Shown here: piece after piece, positions 8,539-16,827 of the stretch | Layout: each line of letters opens with the position of its first letter | Numbering within the stretch: position 1 is the first letter of the stretch | NCBI GenBank assembly: GCA_017414645.1 | Contig: JAFQLL010000104.1 | Location: 1-53,890 of the forward strand | DNA length: 53,890 nucleotides | From: Clostridia bacterium | Lineage (GTDB): Bacteria > Bacillota > Clostridia > UMGS1883 | Reading direction: 5' to 3' | Notes under the pieces: model-generated | Databases searched by the model: none | What the model saw: the letters and a program-made list of their open reading frames with translations, nothing else | What the model was told of the DNA's origin: nothing | Made by a program: the position numbers and the translations under genes

Positions 8539-9147
8539 TCAGAAGGGTGTAATATTACTTAATATACCAACAACATAAGAATCCTTTATCCATTGTGCGA
8601 CCATCAGGTTTGTACTTGCAAATGCACCCGTAAGCGCAACTGCTATCCATACAATTACAAGGCTGATTACCAAGCCACACACAAAGCCCACAAGAGCATT
8701 AAGCTCATGTAATACCGGCAGCTTTGTAACAATATTGAGTGTCCCTGACAGAAGTGATATGCACACCTTGGTCACAACAATGAGCAGAACAAAAATAATT
8801 ATATTGATAATAAGTCTGGTAACCGCAGCTGCCAGTGAACGGGAAATGCTTTCAACAGCGGTTTCAGCTGATTCAGTCAACGCGTTTTTTATAAAATCGG
8901 GCAAGGTGTCAAGAGTCTCAAACTCGTCTTCATCTTCTACAACAATTGCCTCGCTCACTATCTTCTCCAGGTTTTCAGGAAGCGGTGTTTCGTAAACCAT
9001 GTCGGTTAAAGCAGGATACAGCATTGAGGCAACAACAATCGAAAGTGCAAAGCCTCCCAGGCTCAATATTGCCTTCATCCCACCTCTTTTCATCATGATA
9101 AGAGAAAACACAAGCACAAAAACCAGTGCCGCAATATCAAAAACCAT
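8539..9147 (-). CDS. CvpA-family membrane protein
   Basis: 202 residues with four likely membrane segments: near residues 3-20, 27-45, 108-135 and 150-178. An acidic extracytoplasmic stretch (VVEDEDEFETLDTLPDF) lies between segments two and three. The start motif (DIAALVFVLVFSLIMMKRGGMKAILSLGG) fits the CvpA/colicin V production family, which is broadly conserved and linked to envelope integrity, but its molecular role is not settled. GGAGG precedes the ATG. It lies between a membrane-anchored DUF5711-like protein and the CARF nuclease, spacing 17 bases on each side, so all three are probably co-transcribed. Confidence 0.75.
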   Translation of the reverse strand: MVFDIAALVFVLVFSLIMMKRGGMKAILSLGGFALSIVVASMLYPALTDMVYETPLPENLEKIVSEAIVVEDEDEFETLDTLPDFIKNALTESAETAVESISRSLAAAVTRLIINIIIFVLLIVVTKVCISLLSGTLNIVTKLPVLHELNALVGFVCGLVISLVIVWIAVALTGAFASTNLMVAQWIKDSYVVGILSNITPF

Positions 9148-9164
9148 GATTCAGTCCTCCTTTT

Positions 9165-10298
9165 TTATCTTACAACGGTTGTATTGCCACCTGCAAAAAT
9201 GAGAGCTGCAACACCGTTTTCAAATGGCATTGCGCATTTTATGGGTGACGAAACCTCAAAGCTCTTTTTAATTTTTCCGTTTGTTTTAACAACGTCCAGC
9301 ACTTCCCCATGTGCCACACCTATGTAAGCATTGTTTACAGACAGGTGTTCAATTTTGTTTTCAAAGGCAATGCTTCCGCGCAAAACTGCGTTTTTATCAT
9401 AAATTTCCAGCACGCTGCTGCCTACAGGTGCTCCATCTGCCCCATCAAAGGCAAAGCAAACAACATCGTCTGTCGAAATGTCGGCATGATGGAGGCTTCG
9501 GCCCTCAAAGCGAACCTCTCCTGCCTTTGCACAGTCAGAGCGATAAAAATCAGCACTCTTATTGCCAAGACATACAAAAGAGCCGTTTTTGTTGAAATGT
9601 ACACCTACATACAAATTGTTTTCAACGAAAAATTCACTCTGCGCACCCTCACGATTGAACTCAACAAGTACAACATTGCTTCCGGGTGTTGCAAGTGCAA
9701 CGTTTGCTTCAACAACAATAAGCTTACGGTTATTTGCACTTATGTCCATATCAACAAAGGTGTTTTTGGAAATTCTGTAGCGATAAATTGCATCGCCATC
9801 CTTATGGTAAACAGTTATAACAGCATTATAGCCTGTTTCCTCGGTTGCAACGGCAAAAAAGCCGTTTACATTTGTTACAACAGAAATAACCTTTCCGTCG
9901 CATTCGACCTCAGTTTCAATTTCGCCTTCCTTGTAAAGTCTTACGGTTTTACCCTTATAGTCACTTACAACGCAATACTTACCTTTTGAATGCATTATAG
10001 GGTCAGAAAGCATAAAGTTAGCCGTTGTTTTAATGTTTGCATTGCGGTCAATAACTGTAAAATTACCGCCAGAAACAATGCCAACATATTCGCCTATATT
10101 TACGGGGCGGCCTTTTATGGTGGAGCCGAACTCGCTTGTCATGCTGCTGTTTACACCTAATACTATGCGCTCGGTATCTCCGTTTATGCTTTCAGATTCA
10201 TAAGTCTGAAAAATTGCAATCATTATAAAAAACAGCATTACAAGAGTCAACGCTACTGTTATCATAAGCTCTTTAATCTTTATATTTTTCTTAGGCAT
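9165..10298 (-). CDS. Membrane-anchored beta-propeller-like protein (DUF5711-like)
   Basis: 377 residues: a short basic N-terminus, one membrane segment (about 11-28), then an extracytoplasmic domain of repeated beta-strand units, each running roughly G-x-Y-x-V-x-x-x-x-G-x-x-x-x-x-x-D (for example YVGIVSGGNFTVIDRNA, YCVVSDYKGKTVRLYKEG). This matches proteins annotated as DUF5711 in Clostridia, where they often sit near CvpA-like genes. No catalytic motif is visible. The arrangement suggests a surface sensor or scaffold; that is inference. It follows truA by 14 bases. Confidence 0.65.
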   Translation of the reverse strand: MPKKNIKIKELMITVALTLVMLFFIMIAIFQTYESESINGDTERIVLGVNSSMTSEFGSTIKGRPVNIGEYVGIVSGGNFTVIDRNANIKTTANFMLSDPIMHSKGKYCVVSDYKGKTVRLYKEGEIETEVECDGKVISVVTNVNGFFAVATEETGYNAVITVYHKDGDAIYRYRISKNTFVDMDISANNRKLIVVEANVALATPGSNVVLVEFNREGAQSEFFVENNLYVGVHFNKNGSFVCLGNKSADFYRSDCAKAGEVRFEGRSLHHADISTDDVVCFAFDGADGAPVGSSVLEIYDKNAVLRGSIAFENKIEHLSVNNAYIGVAHGEVLDVVKTNGKIKKSFEVSSPIKCAMPFENGVAALIFAGGNTTVVR

Positions 10299-10312
10299 TT
10301 AAATCATTCCTT

Positions 10313-11044
10313 TTAATAAACAACTTCTTCAAGTATAAGCCCTTCGGGAGGCGCTGTAACGCCACCGAGCCTGCGGTCCTTTTCTTCGAGTATTTTCTTT
10401 ACCTCTTCTGCCGACAGCTTTCCGTTACCAACATAAACCAAGGTTCCTACAATAATTCGCACCATATTATACAAGAAGCCATTTGCCGTAGCTGTCACGG
10501 TAATAACGTCGCCGACCTTTTCAACCTCTACTCTTTTAAGGTTTCTGACGGTGGTTTTTGCACTTGACCCAGACGCCATAAACGCGGTAAAATCCCGCTC
10601 TCCTGTCATGTAGCTTGCCGCCTGTTTCATTTTACTTACGTCAAGCTTTGTTGGATAATGCCACACGTAACGACCTAAGAAGGGGTCGCTGTGTTCACAG
10701 TTAAGTATCCTGTAGCGATAGGTTTTTTCAACCGTATGATACCTTGCATTAAAGCTTTCTTCCACCTCTTCACATTTAACGGCACGTATGTCCTTGGGCA
10801 AAAACTGATTGAGCACAAGGGGGATTTTATGAACAGGTATTGAAGTATCTGCCGAAAAATTCGACACATGCATTGCCGCATGTACCCCTGCGTCTGTTCT
10901 CGAACAGCCTGTTACAACAATTTTCTTTTTCATAACCCTTTCAAGGGTATCCTCTAAAACCTCCTGAATGGTTATGCCGTTTGGCTGTCGCTGCCAGCCA
11001 TGGTATTCTGTTCCGTCGTATTTCAATGTGAGCTTTAAATTCAT
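10313..11044 (-). CDS. truA: tRNA pseudouridine(38-40) synthase
   Basis: Isomerises uridines 38-40 in the anticodon stem-loop of many tRNAs. The sequence has the family opening LTLKYDGTEYHGWQRQPNGITIQEVLE, the catalytic aspartate in GCSRTDAGVHA, the RYRI region, FMASGSSAKTTVRNL, and FLYNMVRIIVGTL near the end. Length 243 is normal. It starts one base after the ecfT stop, in the widespread ecfA-ecfA-ecfT-truA order. Ribosomal genes rplM-rpsI, which often follow truA in Firmicutes, are replaced here by the DUF5711/CvpA/CARF genes. Confidence 0.95.
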   Translation of the reverse strand: MNLKLTLKYDGTEYHGWQRQPNGITIQEVLEDTLERVMKKKIVVTGCSRTDAGVHAAMHVSNFSADTSIPVHKIPLVLNQFLPKDIRAVKCEEVEESFNARYHTVEKTYRYRILNCEHSDPFLGRYVWHYPTKLDVSKMKQAASYMTGERDFTAFMASGSSAKTTVRNLKRVEVEKVGDVITVTATANGFLYNMVRIIVGTLVYVGNGKLSAEEVKKILEEKDRRLGGVTAPPEGLILEEVVY

Positions 11045-11045
11045 A

Positions 11046-11852
11046 TCAAAAACCTACCATACGATAAATTACTATCACCAAGCACGCTGTTACCATCAAC
11101 AAAAATGCAACGATGTCATTTTTCTTATACTCCAGCTTTCTGAAGCTTGTGCGATGGCAACCGCCAGCATAGCAGCGGCATTCCATTGCCATTGCCAGCT
11201 CGTCTGCACGCCTGAAGGCACTTATAAAAAGCGGCACAAAAAGCGGTATCATTCCGCTTATTTTCTTCATAATGCCACCGCTTTCAATATCGTTACCGCG
11301 TGCAGCCTGCGCTTTCATTATTTTTTCCGCCTCTTCTCCCAGGGTGGGAATAAATCTTAAAGCTATGCTCATCATCATTGCAACCTCATGGGAAGGGAAT
11401 TTGATTTTTTCCAAGGGCTTAAGAAGCTTTTCAAGACCGCTTGTAAGCACCGTAGGGCTCGTTGTAAGGGTGAGAAGTGTGCTCACCATGACAAGCAGCA
11501 CCACCCTGAGCATCATGCTTAACGCAAGAAGAACAGATTCCTTCGTTGCAGTAAAAATCCACCAGGTGAATATAACTTCTTCGCCGCCACCCATGAAAAT
11601 GTTTATCACAGCGGTAAATGCCACAATGAGCCACACAGGCTTCATGCCTTTAAGAATGTACATTGCAGGCACCTTCGACAAAAGGGCAAGTGCAATTGTA
11701 ATAATTGCAACAAAGGCATATTCAAAAACGCTGTGCGCAACAAATATAAGCACCATCATCACCAAAAGACCGATAAGCTTACACCTTGGGTCCAATGAAT
11801 GCAAAGAGGATTTAGTATTATAATATTGTCCGATAGTAATATCTCTGAGCAT
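11046..11852 (-). CDS. ecfT: ECF transporter transmembrane component EcfT
   Basis: 268 residues with about five to six membrane helices. It joins substrate-binding S components to the EcfA ATPases for vitamin or micronutrient uptake. The two coupling motifs that contact the ATPases are visible: AQAARGND and AMAMECRCY. Start RDITIGQYYNTKSSLHSLDPRCKL is typical of the family. It follows ecfA2 by four bases. S components are not in this window, consistent with a shared (group II) ECF module. Confidence 0.93.
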   Translation of the reverse strand: MLRDITIGQYYNTKSSLHSLDPRCKLIGLLVMMVLIFVAHSVFEYAFVAIITIALALLSKVPAMYILKGMKPVWLIVAFTAVINIFMGGGEEVIFTWWIFTATKESVLLALSMMLRVVLLVMVSTLLTLTTSPTVLTSGLEKLLKPLEKIKFPSHEVAMMMSIALRFIPTLGEEAEKIMKAQAARGNDIESGGIMKKISGMIPLFVPLFISAFRRADELAMAMECRCYAGGCHRTSFRKLEYKKNDIVAFLLMVTACLVIVIYRMVGF

Positions 11853-11856
11853 TACT

Positions 11857-12702
11857 TTATCCTTTCAGTTTATTGTATATTGCCTCTGCAGCATCCTCTG
11901 CGGTGAGAATAACACTGTCAAATTCATGACCTTTTTCCTTAAGGCGCGCAATGAGCCTTGTAACCTGAGGTACGTCAAGCCCTGCCGCTTCAAGAAGTGC
12001 GCTTTTTTCAAAAACCTCATTAACCGTTCCCATTGTAAGCACCTTACCATCGTTCATAACAAGAACCTTATCGGCAAAAAGAGCAACATCGTCCATGCTG
12101 TGGCTTACAAAAACAATACTTTTACACAACTTGCCCTTTATGTTACCAAGCATTTCAAAAAGCATGTCTCTGCCTACGGGGTCAAGCCCTGCTGTAGGCT
12201 CGTCAAGGATGAGCACATCCGGGTTCATTGCAACCACGCCTGCAATGGCAACCCTCCGTTTTTCGCCGCCCGAAATTTCAAAGGGTGAAAGGTTTTCATA
12301 GCTTTCATCAAGACCTACAAGCCTCATGGCCTGCCGTGCTTTTTCAAGGCATTCTTCGGAAGAAAAGCCCATGTTCTTCGGTCCGAAGCAAATGTCCTTA
12401 ATAACACTTTCCTCAAAAAGCTGGTGCTCAGGATACTGAAATACCAAACCAACCTTTCCTTTAAGAACCGCTGTCGCATTTTTCTCCTTTGTTACATCAA
12501 CACCATTAAAAAGCACCTTTCCGCTGCAAGGCTTTAAAAGACCACTCATAATTTCGGTGAGGGTAGATTTACCCGAGCCCGTATGCCCGATTACACCCCA
12601 GGTTTCGCCTTCTTTAACACTGAAGCATACATTTTTCAGTGCAACGGCGGCATCGGGGGTTTTATCTTCATATGTGTAATTAACATCAATTAATTCAATC
12701 AA
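11857..12702 (-). CDS. ecfA2: ECF transporter ATPase component EcfA2
   Basis: 281-residue ABC ATPase. Walker A GHTGSGKST, Q-loop in LVFQYPEHQLFE, signature ISGGEKRRVAIAGV, Walker B VLILDEPTAGLDP and switch His in FVSHSMDD are all intact. The QYPEHQLFE Q-loop is characteristic of cobalt/ECF ATPases. Its ATG overlaps the ecfA1 stop by four bases (ATGA), so the pair is coupled and probably forms the heterodimeric motor. Confidence 0.94.
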   Translation of the reverse strand: MIELIDVNYTYEDKTPDAAVALKNVCFSVKEGETWGVIGHTGSGKSTLTEIMSGLLKPCSGKVLFNGVDVTKEKNATAVLKGKVGLVFQYPEHQLFEESVIKDICFGPKNMGFSSEECLEKARQAMRLVGLDESYENLSPFEISGGEKRRVAIAGVVAMNPDVLILDEPTAGLDPVGRDMLFEMLGNIKGKLCKSIVFVSHSMDDVALFADKVLVMNDGKVLTMGTVNEVFEKSALLEAAGLDVPQVTRLIARLKEKGHEFDSVILTAEDAAEAIYNKLKG

Positions 12703-13544
12703 TTCCGTCTCTCCTTCAGGAGTATATCAATTGCCTCGGCACATTCCTTTGTGCGAAGCATTTCACCTTTTATATCTACGCCTTTCTTTTTAAGCAAGTT
12801 AACAACCCTTGTAACCTGTGGCACATCAAGACCTAACGCAGTTATTTCTTCCACCTTGGAAAAAACCTTTCCGGGGGAATTATCCATAACAATTCTTCCT
12901 TTATCCATAACAACGACTCTGTCTGCCTTTGCCGCTTCTTCCATAAAGTGGGTTATGAGCACAACCGTAATGCCCATTTCACAATTAAGCTTCTTTATGG
13001 TTTCCATAACCTCTTTCCTGCCTTTAGGGTCAAGCATGGCAGTGGGTTCATCAAAAACAATGCACTCGGGTTGCATGGCAATAACGCCTGCAATGGCAAC
13101 TCTTTGCTTCTGTCCACCGCTTAAAAGGTGAGGTGGAGTCCGTCTTTGCTCATACATGCCCACGCTTTCAAGAGCAATTTTTACTCTCTCATGCATTTCG
13201 TCGTAGGGCACGCCCAGGTTTTCCAGCCCGAAAGCAACGTCCTCCTCAACGGTTGTTGCAACAATCTGGTTATCGGGATTTTGGAATACCATGCCCACAC
13301 TGCGCCTTATGTCAAAAAGCTTCTTTTCTTCCCGGGTGGATACACCGTTTATAAAAACCATACCCTCTGTTGGTGTAAGCACCGCATTGAAATGCTTTGC
13401 CAGGGTAGACTTTCCTGAGCCGTTTCTCCCAAGAATTGCAACAAAGGAGCCTTTTTCAATATTGAGATTTATGTTATCAAGAACCTTCTTACCCTCGCCC
13501 TCGTCATTTTCGTAAACAAAGGTAACATTTTCACACTTTATCAT
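12699..13544 (-). CDS. ecfA1: ECF transporter ATPase component EcfA1
   Basis: ABC ATPase partner of EcfA2. Walker A GRNGSGKST, Q-loop MVFQNPDNQIVA, signature LSGGQKQRVAIAGV, Walker B CIVFDEPTAMLDP and His in LITHFMEEA are intact. I place the start at ATG 13544 (MIKCENVTF), the usual beginning of this family; ATG 13550 is equally possible, since neither has a strong ribosome binding site. Separated from the upstream methyltransferase by about 90 bases that contain only a weak hairpin. Confidence 0.93.
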   Translation of the reverse strand: MIKCENVTFVYENDEGEGKKVLDNINLNIEKGSFVAILGRNGSGKSTLAKHFNAVLTPTEGMVFINGVSTREEKKLFDIRRSVGMVFQNPDNQIVATTVEEDVAFGLENLGVPYDEMHERVKIALESVGMYEQRRTPPHLLSGGQKQRVAIAGVIAMQPECIVFDEPTAMLDPKGRKEVMETIKKLNCEMGITVVLITHFMEEAAKADRVVVMDKGRIVMDNSPGKVFSKVEEITALGLDVPQVTRVVNLLKKKGVDIKGEMLRTKECAEAIDILLKERRN

Positions 13545-13620
13545 AACCATCAATCTTTCAGATCTACACAAAATGCCTTGCATTTTGCTTTCGACCTATT
13601 TACTTTTCACTATTTCTTCA

Positions 13621-13640
13621 AAACTGAACTTGTTCAGTTT
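13621..13640 (-). terminator. Weak hairpin after the methyltransferase gene
   Basis: A 9-bp stem (13621-13629/13632-13640) overlaps the methyltransferase stop codon. The T-run after it is short, so it may only attenuate transcription into ecfA1. Confidence 0.4.
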
Positions 13641-14485
13641 TTCTCCCATCTTGCAGTTGCGCCGCAGGGCAGATAAATGCCGCTTGATACAGGTAAGCCT
13701 ATTTCGTCGGCTGTAACCTTACCCATTGGAAGTGCAAGCTCCAGAATATTTTTCATAACCGCAGGCTGAAGACCTGTTGTGTAGGAATTAATAAGGAAAA
13801 ATATGGGGTCGTCAGACAAAAGCCGGGCGCATCTTTCAACAAAATCCCACAAACATTCCTCTAATTTCCACACCTCTCCGCCGGGGCCTCGGCCATAAGA
13901 GGGCGGGTCCATAATAATTGCATCGTACTTTTTGCCTCTGCGGATTTCTCTTTCAACAAACTTCATACAGTCGTCCACAATATATCTTATATAGTTTTCT
14001 TCCAGTCCGCTGGAGAGTGCATTTTCCTTTGCCCATGCCACCATACCCTTGGATGCATCAACGTGGCACACATTTGCCCCTGCAGCACTACATGCAACAG
14101 TTGCACCGCCTGTGTAGGCAAAAAGGTTTAAAACGTTTGCACCCTTTCGGTCTTTGAGCTTTTCAGCCATCCAGTCCCAGTTTACAGCCTGTTCGGGAAA
14201 AAGGCCCGTATGCTTGAAGCCCATTGTTTTTATGTTAAAGGTAAGGTGCTTATAGCTTACAGTCCACCTGTCGGGAGTCGGTTTAACATAGTCCCAGCTG
14301 CCGCCACCTGAGGAAGAGCGATTATATACAGCATTAGCACCTCTCCATGCCTTTTCATTGCATTTTTTCTTCCATATAACCTGAGGGTCGGGACGGGACA
14401 GGATAACATTTCCCCATCTTTCAAGCTTCATTCCGTCGCAGGTATCTATACATTCATAATCTTTCCAATCTTCAGTTGCCCACAT
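13634..14485 (-). CDS. Class I SAM-dependent methyltransferase (RlmI/RlmK-like, COG1092 type)
   Basis: 283 residues. The SAM-binding site is clear in NLFAYTGGATVACSAAGA and the acidic HVDASKGMV; the catalytic-type motif is DPPSYGRG. The layout is that of the C-terminal catalytic domain of 23S rRNA m5C/m7G methyltransferases of the RlmI group, but no N-terminal PUA domain is present, so the substrate is uncertain. The ATG at 14485 has GGGAGG 7 bases upstream. Divergent from the ThrE-like genes, with overlapping promoter regions between them. Confidence 0.82.
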   Translation of the reverse strand: MWATEDWKDYECIDTCDGMKLERWGNVILSRPDPQVIWKKKCNEKAWRGANAVYNRSSSGGGSWDYVKPTPDRWTVSYKHLTFNIKTMGFKHTGLFPEQAVNWDWMAEKLKDRKGANVLNLFAYTGGATVACSAAGANVCHVDASKGMVAWAKENALSSGLEENYIRYIVDDCMKFVEREIRRGKKYDAIIMDPPSYGRGPGGEVWKLEECLWDFVERCARLLSDDPIFFLINSYTTGLQPAVMKNILELALPMGKVTADEIGLPVSSGIYLPCGATARWEKN

Positions 14486-14538
14486 GCCGTTTCCTCCCAA
14501 TTACAATTTGCACATAATATGCACATTATATCAATTAT

Positions 14539-14567
14539 ATTGTACATTAAAAGATTGCTTTCGTCAA
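14539..14567 (-). promoter_or_regulatory. Promoter of the methyltransferase gene
   Basis: TTGACG (14567-14562), 17-base spacer, TACAAT (14544-14539). A TATAAT lies a few bases further downstream. It faces away from the thrE promoter nine bases to the right. Confidence 0.6.
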
Positions 14568-14575
14568 CAACTGTC

Positions 14576-14604
14576 TTTACAAAATAAAACCCCTGTTGTA
14601 TAAT
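14576..14604 (+). promoter_or_regulatory. Promoter of the ThrE-like exporter genes
   Basis: TTTACA (14576-14581), 17-base spacer, TATAAT (14599-14604). Confidence 0.8.
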
Positions 14605-14640
14605 GGGGTTGCAACAAATTCTTATATGGAGTTGACGGCA

Positions 14641-15411
14641 ATGAACGAAACATCAAATACAGAGAAATTATTAAGCGTTATTATGAATCTCGGCAAGGAA
14701 ATGCTCATGTGCGGTGCCGAGGTTAACCGCGTTGAAGACACTATTTCGCGTCTCTGTGATGCATATAAGTTGGATAATTCCGAAATTTTTTCAATAACAA
14801 GCCTCATCATAGTTACTGTGAAAGATAACGAAGGAAAAAGGTTTGTTGAGTCGAGGCGTATAAATTCGTACGTATTTAACTTTTACCGCCTCGAAGAGCT
14901 CAACGCCCTCTCCCGTACTGTGTGCAGCACAACCCCCTCCGCAGAAGATTTTCAGGTAATGCTGGATGAAATAATAAAGCACAGCCACTTTTCAAAGCTT
15001 ATGAGGCTTATAGGCTTTGTGCTCACCTCCGGCGGCTTCTGCCTTTTGTTCCAAGGCTCTTTTACCGATGCTGTCTGTGCAGGGCTTATTGCAGTTGTAA
15101 TATTTTTAATTGAACGCCTTTTCACATGTCTTTCAATTAACGGTATGTTCTTTAATTTTATATCCTCGCTTTTTGCAGGTGTGGGTGCATACTTCTTTGC
15201 AGGCGCCATCGACAGCGCTCATCTTGACAAAATTATGATTGGTAACATAATGCTTCTTATTCCGGGGCTTATGCTTACAAATGCCATAAAGGACATGATG
15301 AACGGCGATACAATGGCAGGCTTCCTTCGTTTTTGCGAGGCTCTGCTCACTGCTCTTGCCATTGCACTGGGCTTCTGGTGCGCAATGATTGTTACGGGGG
15401 TGCTTGTATGA
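14641..15411 (+). CDS. Threonine/serine exporter, N-terminal half protein (ThrE/DUF1212)
   Basis: 256 residues from ATG 14641 (GGAG 9 bases upstream). The soluble N-terminal part contains the family's cysteine/Asn-Arg motif (LMCGAEVNRVEDTISRLC), followed by about five membrane helices from residue 120 on. In actinobacterial ThrE this and the next domain are one polypeptide that exports threonine and serine; Firmicutes commonly encode them as two genes, as here. The stop overlaps the next start (ATGA), supporting a two-subunit exporter. Transport direction and substrate are inferred from the family. Confidence 0.85.
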   Translation: MNETSNTEKLLSVIMNLGKEMLMCGAEVNRVEDTISRLCDAYKLDNSEIFSITSLIIVTVKDNEGKRFVESRRINSYVFNFYRLEELNALSRTVCSTTPSAEDFQVMLDEIIKHSHFSKLMRLIGFVLTSGGFCLLFQGSFTDAVCAGLIAVVIFLIERLFTCLSINGMFFNFISSLFAGVGAYFFAGAIDSAHLDKIMIGNIMLLIPGLMLTNAIKDMMNGDTMAGFLRFCEALLTALAIALGFWCAMIVTGVLV

Positions 15412-15857
15412 TAGAAAACATTGTAGGCATTATTGCCGCGGTTGTGGGCACGGTAGGCTTTGCTCTGATGCTTCGCCTCAGAAAGGAAAGGCTTCCCGTA
15501 ATTGCAGTGTCTACTGCCCTTTGCTATGGGCTTTATCTTTTATGTATTCATTTTTCCGTTGCCTACATAGGTGCAGTTTTTATTGCATCGCTTTTTGCAG
15601 GCTTCGTGTCTGAATTTCTGGCAATATACATTAAGGCACCTGTAACGGTGTTCCTTACACCCACAATATTGCCTCTTGTGCCCGGTTCAAGCCTTTACTA
15701 CACAATTGAAGCCTACTTCCAGGGCAACCTTGACAGCGCTCTTTTGCACTTTTCAAATTTAGGTAAAACAATAGGTGCAATTTTATTGGGCATTGTATTT
15801 GTAAACACAATAATGAAATGTATAAGAAATTATAAGGCAACAAAAAAACCTCGTTAA
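15408..15857 (+). CDS. Threonine/serine exporter, C-terminal half protein (ThrE_2/DUF3815)
   Basis: 149 residues, about five membrane helices (NIVGIIAAVVGTVGFALML at the start, IGAILLGIVFVNTIM near the end). The conserved LTPTILPLVPGSSLYYT motif is typical of the second ThrE membrane half. It starts inside the stop of the preceding gene, so the subunits are translationally coupled. Confidence 0.85.
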   Translation: MIENIVGIIAAVVGTVGFALMLRLRKERLPVIAVSTALCYGLYLLCIHFSVAYIGAVFIASLFAGFVSEFLAIYIKAPVTVFLTPTILPLVPGSSLYYTIEAYFQGNLDSALLHFSNLGKTIGAILLGIVFVNTIMKCIRNYKATKKPR

Positions 15858-15871
15858 AAACGAGGTTTTTT
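15843..15871. terminator. Bidirectional terminator between the thrE pair and spo0A
   Basis: A 13-bp stem (15843-15855/15859-15871) has A- and T-runs on both sides and serves the two converging genes. Confidence 0.9.
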
Positions 15872-15874
15872 AAT

Positions 15875-16654
15875 TTACGATACCATTTCCAATCTTAACT
15901 TGTCGGCAATCATTGCAATAAATTCGCTGTTGGTTGGCTTTCCTTTAGCATTATTTACCGTATAGCCAAACAGAGAATACAACTCCTCTTCGCTGCCTCT
16001 TACGCAAGCCACCTCAATGGCGTGACGGATAGCTCTTTCCACTCTTGAGGGTGATGTGTTGTGCTTTTCGGCAACAAGCGGATAAAGCTGTTTTGTCACA
16101 GCATTGATAAGCTCAGTGTCGTTAATGCTCATAATGATGGCATCTCTGAGGTATTGGTAGCCTTTTATGTTTGCAGGCACACCCACAGCGTGGATGGTAT
16201 TTGTAACAGAAATCTCCAAGGTTCGTTCGGAAGGCTTCGCATTGGAATATCGCACCTTTTCACCTCTTTTTACATTCATCTTTCTGCAAAGCATGTTTAT
16301 CCTTTCGCACAGAAGCTGACCATCAAAGGGCTTTATCATAAAATAATCAGCACCCATATCAAGGCAGGTTGTGCACACCGCATCGTTTACATTTTCCATC
16401 ATCATAATTACCATTGGGCGCTTGCCGCTTTTTTCGCCAAGCTTTTTAAGTACGCCTATGCCGTCAAGCTTGGGCATTATAACATCAAGCAAAAGAACAT
16501 CCGCTTCCGTTTTATCCAGCTCTTCACAAACGCTTTCTCCATCTGAAAGCTGTGACACAAGCACAATGTCCTTTTCTTTTTCAATTACCGATGCAACAAA
16601 TTCTCTTACTGACTTATTGTCATCACATACCATTACTTTAATAATGTTCTCCAT
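15875..16654 (-). CDS. spo0A: Sporulation master regulator Spo0A
   Basis: 259 residues. A receiver domain (1-125) is followed by the Spo0A DNA-binding domain (about 145-259) with the nearly invariant [14 protein letters not shown] and [18 protein letters not shown]. Phosphorylation-site residues present: acidic pocket Asp11-Asp12, phosphoacceptor Asp57 (LLLDVIMP) and Lys108 (IKPF). The conserved Thr/Ser at the end of strand 4 (LTAF in Bacillus subtilis) is Met86 here (MVIMMMEN). AGGAGG lies 11 bases before the ATG. spoIVB, usually the immediate neighbour, is nearly 4 kb away. Confidence 0.97.
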   Translation of the reverse strand: MENIIKVMVCDDNKSVREFVASVIEKEKDIVLVSQLSDGESVCEELDKTEADVLLLDVIMPKLDGIGVLKKLGEKSGKRPMVIMMMENVNDAVCTTCLDMGADYFMIKPFDGQLLCERINMLCRKMNVKRGEKVRYSNAKPSERTLEISVTNTIHAVGVPANIKGYQYLRDAIIMSINDTELINAVTKQLYPLVAEKHNTSPSRVERAIRHAIEVACVRGSEEELYSLFGYTVNNAKGKPTNSEFIAMIADKLRLEMVS

Positions 16655-16703
16655 ATTACTTCAATCCTCCTGTAAATTTCTGGAAATTCTTTCCCGTGGG
16701 TAT

Positions 16704-16732
16704 ATATTACCATTTATTTACAGTTTTATCAA
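16704..16732 (-). promoter_or_regulatory. Candidate spo0A promoter
   Basis: TTGATA (16732-16727), 17-base spacer, TAATAT (16709-16704). I found no TGTCGAA-type 0A box next to it. Confidence 0.6.
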
Positions 16733-16795
16733 GCATTTATTTTAAAAAACTGGAAAATTTTTCCTTTAAATTTCTACAAACTTTTCTTTTAAAAA

Positions 16796-16823
16796 CAAAA
16801 AAGTCCTCTTTCGAGGACTTTTT
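16796..16823 (-). terminator. Terminator of the NSS symporter gene
   Basis: Stem 16803-16808/16813-16818 is extended by A/T pairs on both sides, with a TTTC-type loop, just after the symporter stop codon. Confidence 0.85.
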
Positions 16824-16827
16824 ATCT

